Origin: Bombella apis
GTDB taxonomy: Bacteria > Pseudomonadota > Alphaproteobacteria > Acetobacterales > Acetobacteraceae
Direction of reading: 5' to 3'
DNA length: 64,000 nucleotides
Assembly: GCF_018221685.1 (NCBI RefSeq)
Contig: NZ_JAGJTM010000005.1
Coordinates: 7,501 to 71,500 of the forward strand
Position numbers and translations under genes: made by a program. Positions within the stretch are counted from its first letter, which is position 1. Every line of letters starts with the position of its first letter. Positions 36,044-43,724 of this stretch are shown here, piece by piece. A model generated the notes under the pieces. The model did not search any database. It was given only the letters and a program-made list of their open reading frames with translations, and was not told the origin of the DNA.

Positions 36044-36174
36044 TACGCCTCTCTTGAAGCTAGGTGCAGAAGCAGGAGGACAGAACAGCGGCCCCTCCGC
36101 CCTGCTTTCCGTCTCCCTCGCCATTACTATGCCATTGCCAGCCCGGCTGTCTTGCAGGAAGGTCTGAAACATTC

Positions 36175-36612
36175 ATGGATACATCGCCCTCTTCCTCCCA
36201 TTCCTCCCCGGCACGGGGCGAACGCCTGCTCTCGGCCACGCCATCACGCCAGCAGCAGGGCGGAGCCATCATGGGGCGGGTCCTGCTCAACCTCATATGG
36301 GCCGTGGCGCATTTCGTTTTCAGCTTTCTCATTCAGCTGACAGAACTGTTTGCTCCCATCCTGCTCATCCTTGGCGTCGGCTGGTCCCTGCTGCCGCACC
36401 TTGTCACCGTTGCCACAGCCAATCTCGGGTCCCTCACGGAAGACCAGCAGACGCATGAGATCGTCAATCACATCGCCCATACCATCCCCGAACAGCTCAT
36501 GGTAGCCGGTCACACCCTTACACCGCACGGGCTGATAAAGGATGGTCTGCTCCTCATGGCTCTGGCAGCAGCCTCCTCCACGGCGGCGGCCTGGCTGGCC
36601 CGGAGGCTCTGA
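36175..36612 (+). CDS. Small membrane protein, unknown
   Basis: A 145-residue protein with a Ser-rich, polar N-terminus of about 32 residues, then two hydrophobic segments (about residues 35-60 and 60-80) and a third at the C-terminus (LLLMALAAASSTAAAWLARRL). The middle is a soluble stretch containing a conserved-looking HEIVNHIAHTIPEQL. I do not recognise it. An alternative start at 36271 has GGAG six bases upstream and would remove the polar leader. It is divergent from the kinase pair and 23 bases upstream of ftsE. Confidence 0.5.
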   Translation: MDTSPSSSHSSPARGERLLSATPSRQQQGGAIMGRVLLNLIWAVAHFVFSFLIQLTELFAPILLILGVGWSLLPHLVTVATANLGSLTEDQQTHEIVNHIAHTIPEQLMVAGHTLTPHGLIKDGLLLMALAAASSTAAAWLARRL

Positions 36613-36635
36613 GGCACAGCCATGCGGAGCCCTGC

Positions 36636-37379
36636 ATGATCGCCCTGGAGACGCTTCCGCTGCCTGTCGGCACGTCTCTCGTGCCGGGTGGCGTGCAGCA
36701 CCTGTCCCTGCGGCTGGAACGGGGTGGCACCCTCTGGGTGACAGGCCCTGCCGAAGCGGGCAAGACAGCCCTGCTGGATACCATCGCCCTGCGCCGCCCT
36801 GCCACGGGCGGGATGATGACCCTCCTCAACCATGCCGCAGGGCCCGGCCTTTCCGCACGGGGTCGCAGGCAGCTCCAGCAGCGCATCGGGTACATCGAGG
36901 CAGCCCCCCTTTTCATGGACCGCCTGACGCTGGCGGACAATATTGCCCTGCCGCTGGAGCTGAACCACCTGCGCAGAGCAGATGTGAAACGGGAAACCGA
37001 CTCCATCATCCGCTGGTTCGGGCTGGAGAGCCATGCACAGCTTCTTCCTCACTCACTCAGTCAGACCATGAGAATGCGGGCCGCCTGTGCCCGGGCCCTG
37101 ATCACCCAGCCTTCCATCGTCTTGGTAGATGAACCAGCCCTGACCCTCTGCCCTGTCCTGCGGGATCATCTTCTTTCCACCCTGCGGGGCCTGGCCAGAA
37201 ATGGCACCACAACCCTTCTGGCCATGCAGCACCAGCCAGAAGGGACAGACCCTGATGACCAGCTCCTGACCCTGCCCCGGCTCCCCCCATCACCGGAAGT
37301 CTCCATTTCTTCTGCCTCCGGGAATGATCTGGCAGCCCCGCTGATCCTGTCCCCCAGAGATGAAAGGCTGCTCCCATGA
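36636..37379 (+). CDS. ftsE: FtsE-like ABC transporter ATPase with degenerate signature motif
   Basis: A 247-residue ABC ATPase that pairs with the FtsX-like protein to control septal cell-wall hydrolysis. Walker A is intact (GPAEAGKT, residues 37-44), as is Walker B (IVLVDE, 161-166), with His199 at the switch position. However, the ABC signature reads LSQTM (141-145) instead of LSGGQ, the Q-loop position is Glu88, and the D-loop lacks GNLD. It overlaps ftsX by four bases. The order ftsE-ftsX-ydcF-plsC supports the assignment despite the changed motifs. ATP turnover may be impaired. Confidence 0.82.
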   Translation: MIALETLPLPVGTSLVPGGVQHLSLRLERGGTLWVTGPAEAGKTALLDTIALRRPATGGMMTLLNHAAGPGLSARGRRQLQQRIGYIEAAPLFMDRLTLADNIALPLELNHLRRADVKRETDSIIRWFGLESHAQLLPHSLSQTMRMRAACARALITQPSIVLVDEPALTLCPVLRDHLLSTLRGLARNGTTTLLAMQHQPEGTDPDDQLLTLPRLPPSPEVSISSASGNDLAAPLILSPRDERLLP

Positions 37380-38257
37380 CATGCCTGTCCCGTGCTACAG
37401 ACCGGCCTGCCCTATGGCCCCTGCTGCTTGGCCTCTGTCTCGTCACATGGCTGGCCGGGCTGGCTCTGGCCCTGCCCTATGGTGTGGATGGAGCTGTCCA
37501 ACGCTGGGAAGGACAGGTGAACAGCCAGATCGTCATCGCCCTGCCTGTGATCGGCAAGGAGGCTCCCGCCCTGGCGGACAGCCTGCCCAAAGCCCTGACC
37601 GCCACATTCCCCGAAACCCACGCCACCCTCCTGCCAGAGCAGGAGGTTTCCCGACTTCTGGCCGCATGGTCCGCCCCGTGGGAGGGGCCTCTCCCCAGGA
37701 TTCTCACCCTCTCGTATCATGGGGACATAACCAGACTGGCCGCCTTTGTTCACAGCACCGCCCCAGAGGCCATCATCGTTCCGCCGCCCCCCCAGCTGAC
37801 AAAGCTTACCCCACTCATGACAGTCCTCCAGCAGACTGCACGCCATGTCGCCCTGATGGCTGGGCTGGCAGCAGCTCTGATCGTTCCCGCCCTGCTCTAT
37901 CTGGCAGCCAGAACCGTCGCTCTGGCCAACCGGCAGCAGCAGGCCGTCCTGTGGAGACTGGGCGGAAAGCTGTCCGTCCTTCACCGTATTTTTGCCCGGC
38001 GGGTCGCCCTGATGGCCTTTCTGGGCAGCCTTGCAGGCATCGTCCTGCTCCTGCCTTCACTGGGCTTCATCACCGCTGCTCTGCACCCTCTGCTGCGCCT
38101 GCCACCCGCAGAGGGAAGCATGTCGTCCTTCATCTCTCCATCACTGCTGCCAGTCCGGCTCTGGCTGGCCTTTTCCCTGATGCCGGTCCTGATGGCACTG
38201 GCGGGCTGGGCCATGGTGCATCTGGTCTGTGCCAGACAGGGGCAACAGGCATCATGA
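37376..38257 (+). CDS. ftsX: FtsX-like permease
   Basis: A 293-residue membrane protein with the FtsX layout: an N-terminal transmembrane segment (about residues 14-35), a periplasmic domain to about residue 155, then three transmembrane segments with a RQQQAVLWRLGGKLSVLHRIFARR cytoplasmic loop typical of FtsX. It partners FtsE and couples cell division to peptidoglycan hydrolase activation. It overlaps ftsE by four bases and the next gene by four bases (ATGA). Confidence 0.85.
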   Translation: MTCLSRATDRPALWPLLLGLCLVTWLAGLALALPYGVDGAVQRWEGQVNSQIVIALPVIGKEAPALADSLPKALTATFPETHATLLPEQEVSRLLAAWSAPWEGPLPRILTLSYHGDITRLAAFVHSTAPEAIIVPPPPQLTKLTPLMTVLQQTARHVALMAGLAAALIVPALLYLAARTVALANRQQQAVLWRLGGKLSVLHRIFARRVALMAFLGSLAGIVLLLPSLGFITAALHPLLRLPPAEGSMSSFISPSLLPVRLWLAFSLMPVLMALAGWAMVHLVCARQGQQAS

Positions 38258-38919
38258 AACGGCCGGGCCCCCCTGTCTGGTCTCTCTTCTCTGGTGGGGT
38301 GACCATCGCAGGATGGCTCATGCTGGCCAGTTTCATTTATTTCTGTGCCGATGCCCTGCGCCCCTCACCGGACCTGCACAGCATCCCGGCTGACTGCGAC
38401 GGCATCGTTGCGCTGACGGGCGGCAAAAACCGCATAGAAGCCGGAATTGCCCTGCTCCAGCAGAAACCGGAGCGACTGCTCCTGATCTCCGGCGTTTCCC
38501 CCCATACGGGGCTGAACCATATTCTGGCCGCCACGGGAATCGGCCCGCTGCCGCCGGATCTGACGCAGCGCATCAGCCTTGGATATCGGGCCGCCACTAC
38601 CATCGGCAATGCATGGGAAACCGCCCAATGGGCAAAGCAGAAAAACCTGCATCATCTTGTTCTGGTCACGGCGGGGTATCACATGCGCCGCTCCCTGCTG
38701 GAGTTCCACGATATTGCCCCGCAGCTTCAGTTCACCCCCTACTGGGTGCAGCCTCCCGCCATGAGCACCCCCTTTCATCCACACACCATGCTGCTGATGT
38801 TCAGCCAGTACGGAAAGCTGATCGGGGCCTTCATCCGTCTCATGGTCCTCCACCAGCCGGACCATGCCCAGGAAGGATTCCGCCCTGTTCCTCCAGCTTC
38901 AGGAACACCTCCCGCCTGA
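38254..38919 (+). CDS. YdcF/ElyC family (DUF218) membrane protein
   Basis: A 221-residue protein with one N-terminal membrane segment (about residues 15-35) and a periplasmic DUF218 domain: CDGIVALTGGKNRIEAGIALL, then RLLLISG, then TIGNAWETAQWAKQKNLHHLVLVTAGYHMRR. ElyC/SanA-type members affect envelope integrity and lipid carrier metabolism. Its place between ftsX and plsC is conserved in Alphaproteobacteria. The start overlaps the ftsX stop (ATGA). Confidence 0.85.
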   Translation: MKRPGPPVWSLFSGGVTIAGWLMLASFIYFCADALRPSPDLHSIPADCDGIVALTGGKNRIEAGIALLQQKPERLLLISGVSPHTGLNHILAATGIGPLPPDLTQRISLGYRAATTIGNAWETAQWAKQKNLHHLVLVTAGYHMRRSLLEFHDIAPQLQFTPYWVQPPAMSTPFHPHTMLLMFSQYGKLIGAFIRLMVLHQPDHAQEGFRPVPPASGTPPA

Positions 38920-38983
38920 TTTCTGGCTCGCCCATCTTTTTCCCTTGCTCTTCGGATAGATTCTGCGCCATGCAGGGAGCATT

Positions 38984-39742
38984 ATGATGAGTCTCGTCCG
39001 TGGCAGCCTGTTCAACCTGTATCTCCTGATTCTGACCCTCGTCATGGGGGTCTTCGCCTTTCCCATCCGCCTGCTCAACCGGCGGGATGCCGCCTTGGGC
39101 TATGCCAAGCTCTGGTCCAGGGCCGTGCTCTGGGGGCTGGAACGCCTCTGCGGCATCCGCATCGTCATCAGCGGGCAGGAGAACCTGCCTGATGGCCCTG
39201 CGCTCATTGCCTCACAGCATCAGTCTTTCTTTGATGGTTTTGTCTGGATGAATACCGTGCCGCTGCCGGCCTATGTCATCAAGAAGGAACTGACATCCAT
39301 TCCGCTGGTCGGCCCCATGCTCATTCTCAGCGGCATGATTCCTGTCGATCGTTCCGGCGGATCTCAGGCCCTGCGGGGCATGATGGATGCCGTGGCAAAG
39401 GCACAGGGAGCCGGACGACAGATCATCATCTTCCCGCAGGGCACACGCACGAAACCCGGTCAGGCTGTTCCGCTACAGAATGGCGTCATCGCTCTGGCCC
39501 GACAGGCCACCTGCCCCATCCTTCCCGTAGTGACGAATTCCGGCCTGTTCTGGCCACATTCCCCGTGGCGGAAATACCCCGGCACGCTCCGGGTTGCCAT
39601 CGGGAAGCCTCTCTCCGCCAGCCTGAAGGGGCGTGACCTCATACCGGCCATCAGCGGCGCCTGGGAGGCACTCTGCAAGGAACATGACCTGCCCCATGAA
39701 GCTGTGGAAAACTCTGTGGATGTGAAGAAGGATAACCAGTAA
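38984..39742 (+). CDS. plsC: 1-acyl-sn-glycerol-3-phosphate acyltransferase
   Basis: A 252-residue acyltransferase with an N-terminal membrane segment. The catalytic HX4D-type motif is replaced in order by SQHQSFFDGF, followed by the phosphate-binding FPQGTRTKPG and a VPLQNGVIALARQA segment. It makes phosphatidic acid from lysophosphatidic acid. It closes the ftsE-ftsX-ydcF-plsC unit, and a terminator follows. An ATG one codon later is equally possible. Confidence 0.92.
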   Translation: MMSLVRGSLFNLYLLILTLVMGVFAFPIRLLNRRDAALGYAKLWSRAVLWGLERLCGIRIVISGQENLPDGPALIASQHQSFFDGFVWMNTVPLPAYVIKKELTSIPLVGPMLILSGMIPVDRSGGSQALRGMMDAVAKAQGAGRQIIIFPQGTRTKPGQAVPLQNGVIALARQATCPILPVVTNSGLFWPHSPWRKYPGTLRVAIGKPLSASLKGRDLIPAISGAWEALCKEHDLPHEAVENSVDVKKDNQ

Positions 39743-39835
39743 TTCCTGTCCCGCACGGAATGGACGCAGGTATAGACCATGAAAGTGCTGCCCTGTGGGT
39801 ATCTGCCTAACCATCTGTAATACAATACATTTCAT

Positions 39836-39861
39836 GAGGCCTGCAGAAGGCCTCCCTTTTT
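39836..39861 (+). terminator. Rho-independent terminator after plsC
   Basis: GAGGCCT (39836-39842) pairs with AGGCCTC (39848-39854) around loop GCAGA, then CC and five T (39857-39861). It ends the ftsE-plsC unit. Confidence 0.85.
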
Positions 39862-39970
39862 GCCCCGTATCAACATTCTGGTGTGATTACTCTACAAAAG
39901 GTGAAGAACCTTCTGGGGACAAAGTAACAGGCCCGTCGTTCTATCCTTCTTCCACAGCGGAGGACAAATC

Positions 39971-41158
39971 TTGAGCCTGTTCCGCCGCCATTTCATCCTG
40001 ATCACCTCCTGTCTGTTCCTCGCTCTTCTGGCAGGCAGCTGGGGGTTGTACCTTCGGACGCAGGCCCTGCTTTCCAACCAGCTGGCCCATCTGGCCGTCC
40101 AGTCCCTGCCTTCGGACGGTCCCACCCCAACCCTGACCATACAGAAAACCTCTGCCAGAGGATGGCCTTTCGGGGCCTGGCGTCGGCTTTACGGCGTGTC
40201 CTTTCACACCCATCTCAACGGGGCCGATATTGTCGGGGCCACCCCCATGCTCCGCCTGGGTGGGAACTGGCTGGACTGGGCACATTCCCTGACCACACGG
40301 ACCGAACTTCCACTACAGCTGCCGGACAGCACCATCCTCCGCATGGTCCGCAACGGCGAAAGCCTGACCCTGCGCCTGCGCAAAGCAAAACTGCGCATCA
40401 GCAAGGAAAGTCTTCCCTGTCCACCAGATGCCAGATGCCATGACCACGGCACGCTGCCCCTGTACTGGGCACATTTCCGCATTGCTGAACTGGAACTGGC
40501 CTCCTCCCGCCTGTCACACAGCCTCATGCTGAATCACACTGCCGGGACCATCCGTTTTGCACCGCAGTCCCTGTCGCAACCTGACCCTGCCCTGCAGAAC
40601 AGGCCTCTGCTTTCCGCTGCCATCACGGCCAGAGAGCTGACCTATCCCTCCTCATTTCTACAGAATTTTCGGGTGGAACAGGTTCATGCTGCTTTTGCCC
40701 TGCTACCCGGCACCAGCACGACACCCCTCAGATTGCCGCCGGAAACCGATCATGCCACATCCTCCTGGCCTGACATTCCGTTACAGCTCAGGCTTCATGA
40801 GCTCAGTGCCACCATCCATCCGGTGGCTCCGGGAAAACAGGACACGCCACCGCCGCATCTCTCCCTTGGTGGCAAACTTTATGTCCCGGCCTTTTCTGGC
40901 ATTCTGTCCGTCAGTCTGACCAACTGGCAGGAGCCCCTGCATGATCTGCTTCAGAGTTCATGGATCCAGCGCAACGTACCCATCGCCATGCAGGGGCTCC
41001 TGAACGACATGATGACCAGCCCCCGGATGCTGTCCCTCTCCTCCCATCCCCTGACGGTCAGCATCCCTCTTGACCACGGCGTTCCCCCGGGGCTTTCATC
41101 CGATCATTTGCAGACCCTGTACAGCCATTTCCGCCAGCTTGCTCCTCATCCTCAATGA
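39971..41158 (+). CDS. DUF2125 domain protein
   Basis: A 395-residue protein with an N-terminal signal or membrane anchor (about residues 8-25), then a large periplasmic domain. The SARGWPFGAWRRLYGVSF segment, where SxxGWPF precedes a beta-rich region, is typical of DUF2125 proteins of Alphaproteobacteria. The function is unknown. The start is a TTG at 39971 with GGAGG seven bases upstream; no ATG is placed as well. It overlaps nadQ by four bases, so the regulator is probably made from the same transcript. Confidence 0.72.
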   Translation: MSLFRRHFILITSCLFLALLAGSWGLYLRTQALLSNQLAHLAVQSLPSDGPTPTLTIQKTSARGWPFGAWRRLYGVSFHTHLNGADIVGATPMLRLGGNWLDWAHSLTTRTELPLQLPDSTILRMVRNGESLTLRLRKAKLRISKESLPCPPDARCHDHGTLPLYWAHFRIAELELASSRLSHSLMLNHTAGTIRFAPQSLSQPDPALQNRPLLSAAITARELTYPSSFLQNFRVEQVHAAFALLPGTSTTPLRLPPETDHATSSWPDIPLQLRLHELSATIHPVAPGKQDTPPPHLSLGGKLYVPAFSGILSVSLTNWQEPLHDLLQSSWIQRNVPIAMQGLLNDMMTSPRMLSLSSHPLTVSIPLDHGVPPGLSSDHLQTLYSHFRQLAPHPQ

Positions 41159-42012
41159 CCTTCCAGAGCCTTTGCCCGACAGACCTGATTACCGTTCTCA
41201 TGACATTGGGCGATGATGCACCCCACGTCGCCCTGCTGCGCCATGACCGGGACACTCCCCCCCTGGAGGAAAGCCATCATTCCCTGCAGAAACGCCTCTG
41301 CCATTGGGCGGAAACCCTGACACACTGCCCCATCGGTTACATGGAGCAGCTCTATACATTCAGCTCCTTTCCCATACGGGAACAGACGCCCCATATTCAC
41401 ATCACCTATCTGGCCCTGAGCCACAGCCACCCACGGGGCTGTCACGGTTCGCTTTACCAGCGTTTCCCCTGGGAAGACCGCCGGGACGAAAGCGGCAACA
41501 AGCAGCTGGCCGAGTTCATCACGGCCATCAGGCAATGGGCCGACAACAATGAGGAACGCCAGAGCCGCATCGCTCCAGCCTTTGGGCTGGATGGCCTGCC
41601 GTGGGACGATACCCGTGTTCTGGAGCGTTACGAACTGCTGTGGGAATCCGGGCTGGTGCCACGCAGCCCGCCCAAACAGAAAAACACGGACCGGGATGAC
41701 CGTCGCCTTCTGGCCACGGCCCTGTCCCGGCTACGTGCCCGCACCCGCTACAGTCCAGCCGTTTTTGAGCTGCTTCCTTCGTCTTTCACTCTTCTACAGC
41801 TGCAACAGGCGATGGAAACGGTATCTGGCCGCCTCATGCACAAGCCCAACTTCCGCCGCCTTGTCCTGCATCAGCAGCTTGTGGAAGAAACCGGCACCTA
41901 CGACCGCCCAACCGTAGGACGCCCCGCACGGCTGTACCGTTTCCGGCCAGCCGCTATGGCTTCCTGCTATCTGGGAGCGGCATTTTTACCGCTTGATGTG
42001 CCGACTCTTTAA
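41155..42012 (+). CDS. nadQ: NadQ-type (Nudix-related) NAD biosynthesis regulator
   Basis: A 285-residue protein. Residues 1-170 resemble a Nudix-type fold but without a GX5EX7REUXEEXGU box, so no hydrolase activity is expected. Residues about 195-280 form a winged-helix domain: ELLPSSFTLLQLQQAMETVSGRLMHKPNFRRLVL then GRPARLYRFRP, as in NrtR/NadQ regulators. NadQ-type proteins are described as transcriptional regulators of nadABC in Alphaproteobacteria. Here nadABC follows, and a palindrome overlaps the nadA promoter, which fits well. The direct ligand is not visible in sequence. Confidence 0.82.
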   Translation: MTFQSLCPTDLITVLMTLGDDAPHVALLRHDRDTPPLEESHHSLQKRLCHWAETLTHCPIGYMEQLYTFSSFPIREQTPHIHITYLALSHSHPRGCHGSLYQRFPWEDRRDESGNKQLAEFITAIRQWADNNEERQSRIAPAFGLDGLPWDDTRVLERYELLWESGLVPRSPPKQKNTDRDDRRLLATALSRLRARTRYSPAVFELLPSSFTLLQLQQAMETVSGRLMHKPNFRRLVLHQQLVEETGTYDRPTVGRPARLYRFRPAAMASCYLGAAFLPLDVPTL

Positions 42013-42072
42013 GCGATTTTTATCACGTATGATGGAACTTCATTGAAACAGGCCCATCTTTAGGGAAAGACA

Positions 42073-42345
42073 TCACAAAACTGTCCCAATTTCCCTGTCC
42101 TGCTTCTTCCATAAGTTCGTGAAGTGCTGGTACACCCACCGACACTTCCCCAAGGCATATTCACTCAGGGGGCGCAGACTGGCTTTCACTGCTCTCATCA
42201 TGCAAACGCCCTCCACCAAGAAGACCCGCAGAGTTCGCCGCCATCCCCTTGGCAAGGCCGACGAGCTTCTGCGACATCGATCCGGTAACCAAGCCGCCGC
42301 CTGCATGGCCGTGCTACGATAATCCGATATGTTCGCCCGTTGCAT
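42073..42345 (-). pseudogene. Degraded IS5-family transposase N-terminal fragment
   Basis: A 90-residue minus-strand reading with the spacing of an IS5-type transposase N-terminus: an ISD motif near the start, FLVEGV, an Arg spaced as in the RTGAPWRDLP block, then a G-K-x-x-x-V-Y-Q-H-F motif followed by a Lys pair. The intervening residues are not conserved, the RTGAPWRDLP block itself is lost, and no DDE catalytic core follows. It therefore looks like a decayed remnant from an old insertion. No terminal inverted repeats could be identified. Confidence 0.45.
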
Positions 42346-42656
42346 CTGCCCAAAAGCAGACAGGCTGCCATGAATGAGACGAAGCCACTACCGTATTCCA
42401 AAGCCAGAAAGAGACAAAGGCTGAGCCTACGATGATGCCCCCGCCACCATTACCCATCCGGTTCCCGGAGAAGGGCTGACCTTTCCGCCCACATATCTGG
42501 CTCCATTCCGGGTATCTCCGGTAACCGTACCCCCCAACCAGAAAACGCCACATTCCCCTGATTGTGGAGAGCTTCTGCCCAGTCACTCCCATCCAGAATA
42601 CGCTCCCGAAAGAACGGTACGATCTTTCCTCCTGACACACCCGGAGCAGAAACCCC

Positions 42657-42685
42657 TTGGCATGGTCTCCAGCAGGGCCTATATT
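42657..42685 (+). promoter_or_regulatory. nadA promoter
   Basis: A -35 box TTGGCA (42657-42662) and a -10 box TATATT (42680-42685) are separated by exactly 17 bases, 39 bases before the nadA start. It is the best sigma-70-like promoter in the window. Confidence 0.75.
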
Positions 42686-42704
42686 ATGCTCATAGTGAGT
42701 ATAA
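42684..42704 (+). promoter_or_regulatory. Candidate NadQ operator overlapping the nadA -10 box
   Basis: Inverted repeat TTATnCTCA (42684-42692) and TGAGnATAA (42696-42704) around a TAG spacer, with eight of nine bases paired. It begins inside the -10 box and covers the expected transcription start, which is ideal for repression. NadQ is encoded just upstream. Confidence 0.68.
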
Positions 42705-42723
42705 CCTTGGTAAGGACCTCTCC

Positions 42724-43713
42724 ATGATGCAGGGCATTGCCCCTTCTCCGTCCCGCGCTGCGCTGTACAGCCCCGTGGCCTCCCTCATGGCCCGGCAGGA
42801 CTGGGACCGGCTTTTTGCAGATGACATCGAGGCCATTCTCGAGCTGAAGCGCAAACATAATGCCGTCATCCTCGCCCATAATTATCAGACGCCAGAAATC
42901 TTCCACTGCGTGTCCGACATCCGGGGGGACAGTCTGGCTCTGGCCCGTGAGGCCCAGAATCTGGAACAGGATGTCATCATCATGGCGGGCGTCCATTTCA
43001 TGGCCGAAACGGTCAAGCTGCTGAACCCCACAAAGACCGTCCTCATCCCGGACGAACTGGCAGGCTGCTCCCTGGCCGAAGGCATCACGGCGGAAAATGT
43101 CCGCACCCTGCGGGAACGCCACCCCGGCGTGCCGGTCGTTACCTATGTGAACAGTTCCGCTGCCGTAAAGGCCGAGACAGACGTCTGCTGCACGTCCGGC
43201 AATGCACGCCGTGTCGTGGAAAGCCTTGGCGTACCGGAAGTCATCATGATCCCCGATGAATTCCTTGCCCGGAACATCGAGCGGGAAACCGGCATCAAGA
43301 TGCACACATGGTCAGCCCGCTGCGAAGTCCATGAACGGTTCACCCCGCAGGAAATCCGCCAGTACCGGCGGATGCATGGCCCGCTCCATATCATTGCGCA
43401 TCCGGAATGTTCACCCGATGTCGTGGCAGAAGCCGACCATGCCGGGTCCACGGCCAGCATGATGGACTACATCGCCCAGCATAAACCTGAAAAGGTCATG
43501 CTCATCACCGAATGTTCCATGAGCGACAACCTCGCCGCCATGCACCCGCAGACCGACTTCATCCGTCCCTGCAATCTCTGCCCGCACATGAAGCGCATCA
43601 CCCTGAAGAACATCCGTCAGGCTCTGGAAACCATGAGCACCGAAGTCACCATCCCGGCTGACCTTCAGGAACCGGCCCGCCGCTCCGTCGAGCGGATGCT
43701 GGCCATCAAGTGA
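42724..43713 (+). CDS. nadA: Quinolinate synthase
   Basis: A 329-residue [4Fe-4S] enzyme that condenses iminoaspartate with dihydroxyacetone phosphate to quinolinate. Cluster ligands are recognisable at Cys115 (ELAGCSLAEG), Cys229 (HPECSPDVV) and Cys286 (CNLCPHM). The LAHNYQTPEIFHCVSDIRGDS segment near the N-terminus is typical. The start at 42724 has AAGGA about eight bases upstream. A reading from 42562 would run through the promoter. It is the first gene of nadABC. Confidence 0.95.
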   Translation: MMQGIAPSPSRAALYSPVASLMARQDWDRLFADDIEAILELKRKHNAVILAHNYQTPEIFHCVSDIRGDSLALAREAQNLEQDVIIMAGVHFMAETVKLLNPTKTVLIPDELAGCSLAEGITAENVRTLRERHPGVPVVTYVNSSAAVKAETDVCCTSGNARRVVESLGVPEVIMIPDEFLARNIERETGIKMHTWSARCEVHERFTPQEIRQYRRMHGPLHIIAHPECSPDVVAEADHAGSTASMMDYIAQHKPEKVMLITECSMSDNLAAMHPQTDFIRPCNLCPHMKRITLKNIRQALETMSTEVTIPADLQEPARRSVERMLAIK

Positions 43714-43724
43714 AGGACCGTCCC

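Larger units (their letters stand above)
42013..42723. other. Long intergenic region between nadQ and nadA
   Basis: A 711-base gap. It contains a degraded IS5-like transposase fragment on the minus strand (42073-42345) and, at its right end, the nadA promoter and operator. The stretch 42346-42640 has several short overlapping frames on both strands but no recognisable product, and is probably decayed sequence. Confidence 0.65.

Noticed and set aside
42346..42640. Small genes between the transposase remnant and nadA
   Set aside because: Several frames of 60-110 codons exist on both strands, but none shows a recognisable family, a consistent ribosome binding site or a clear advantage over the others.
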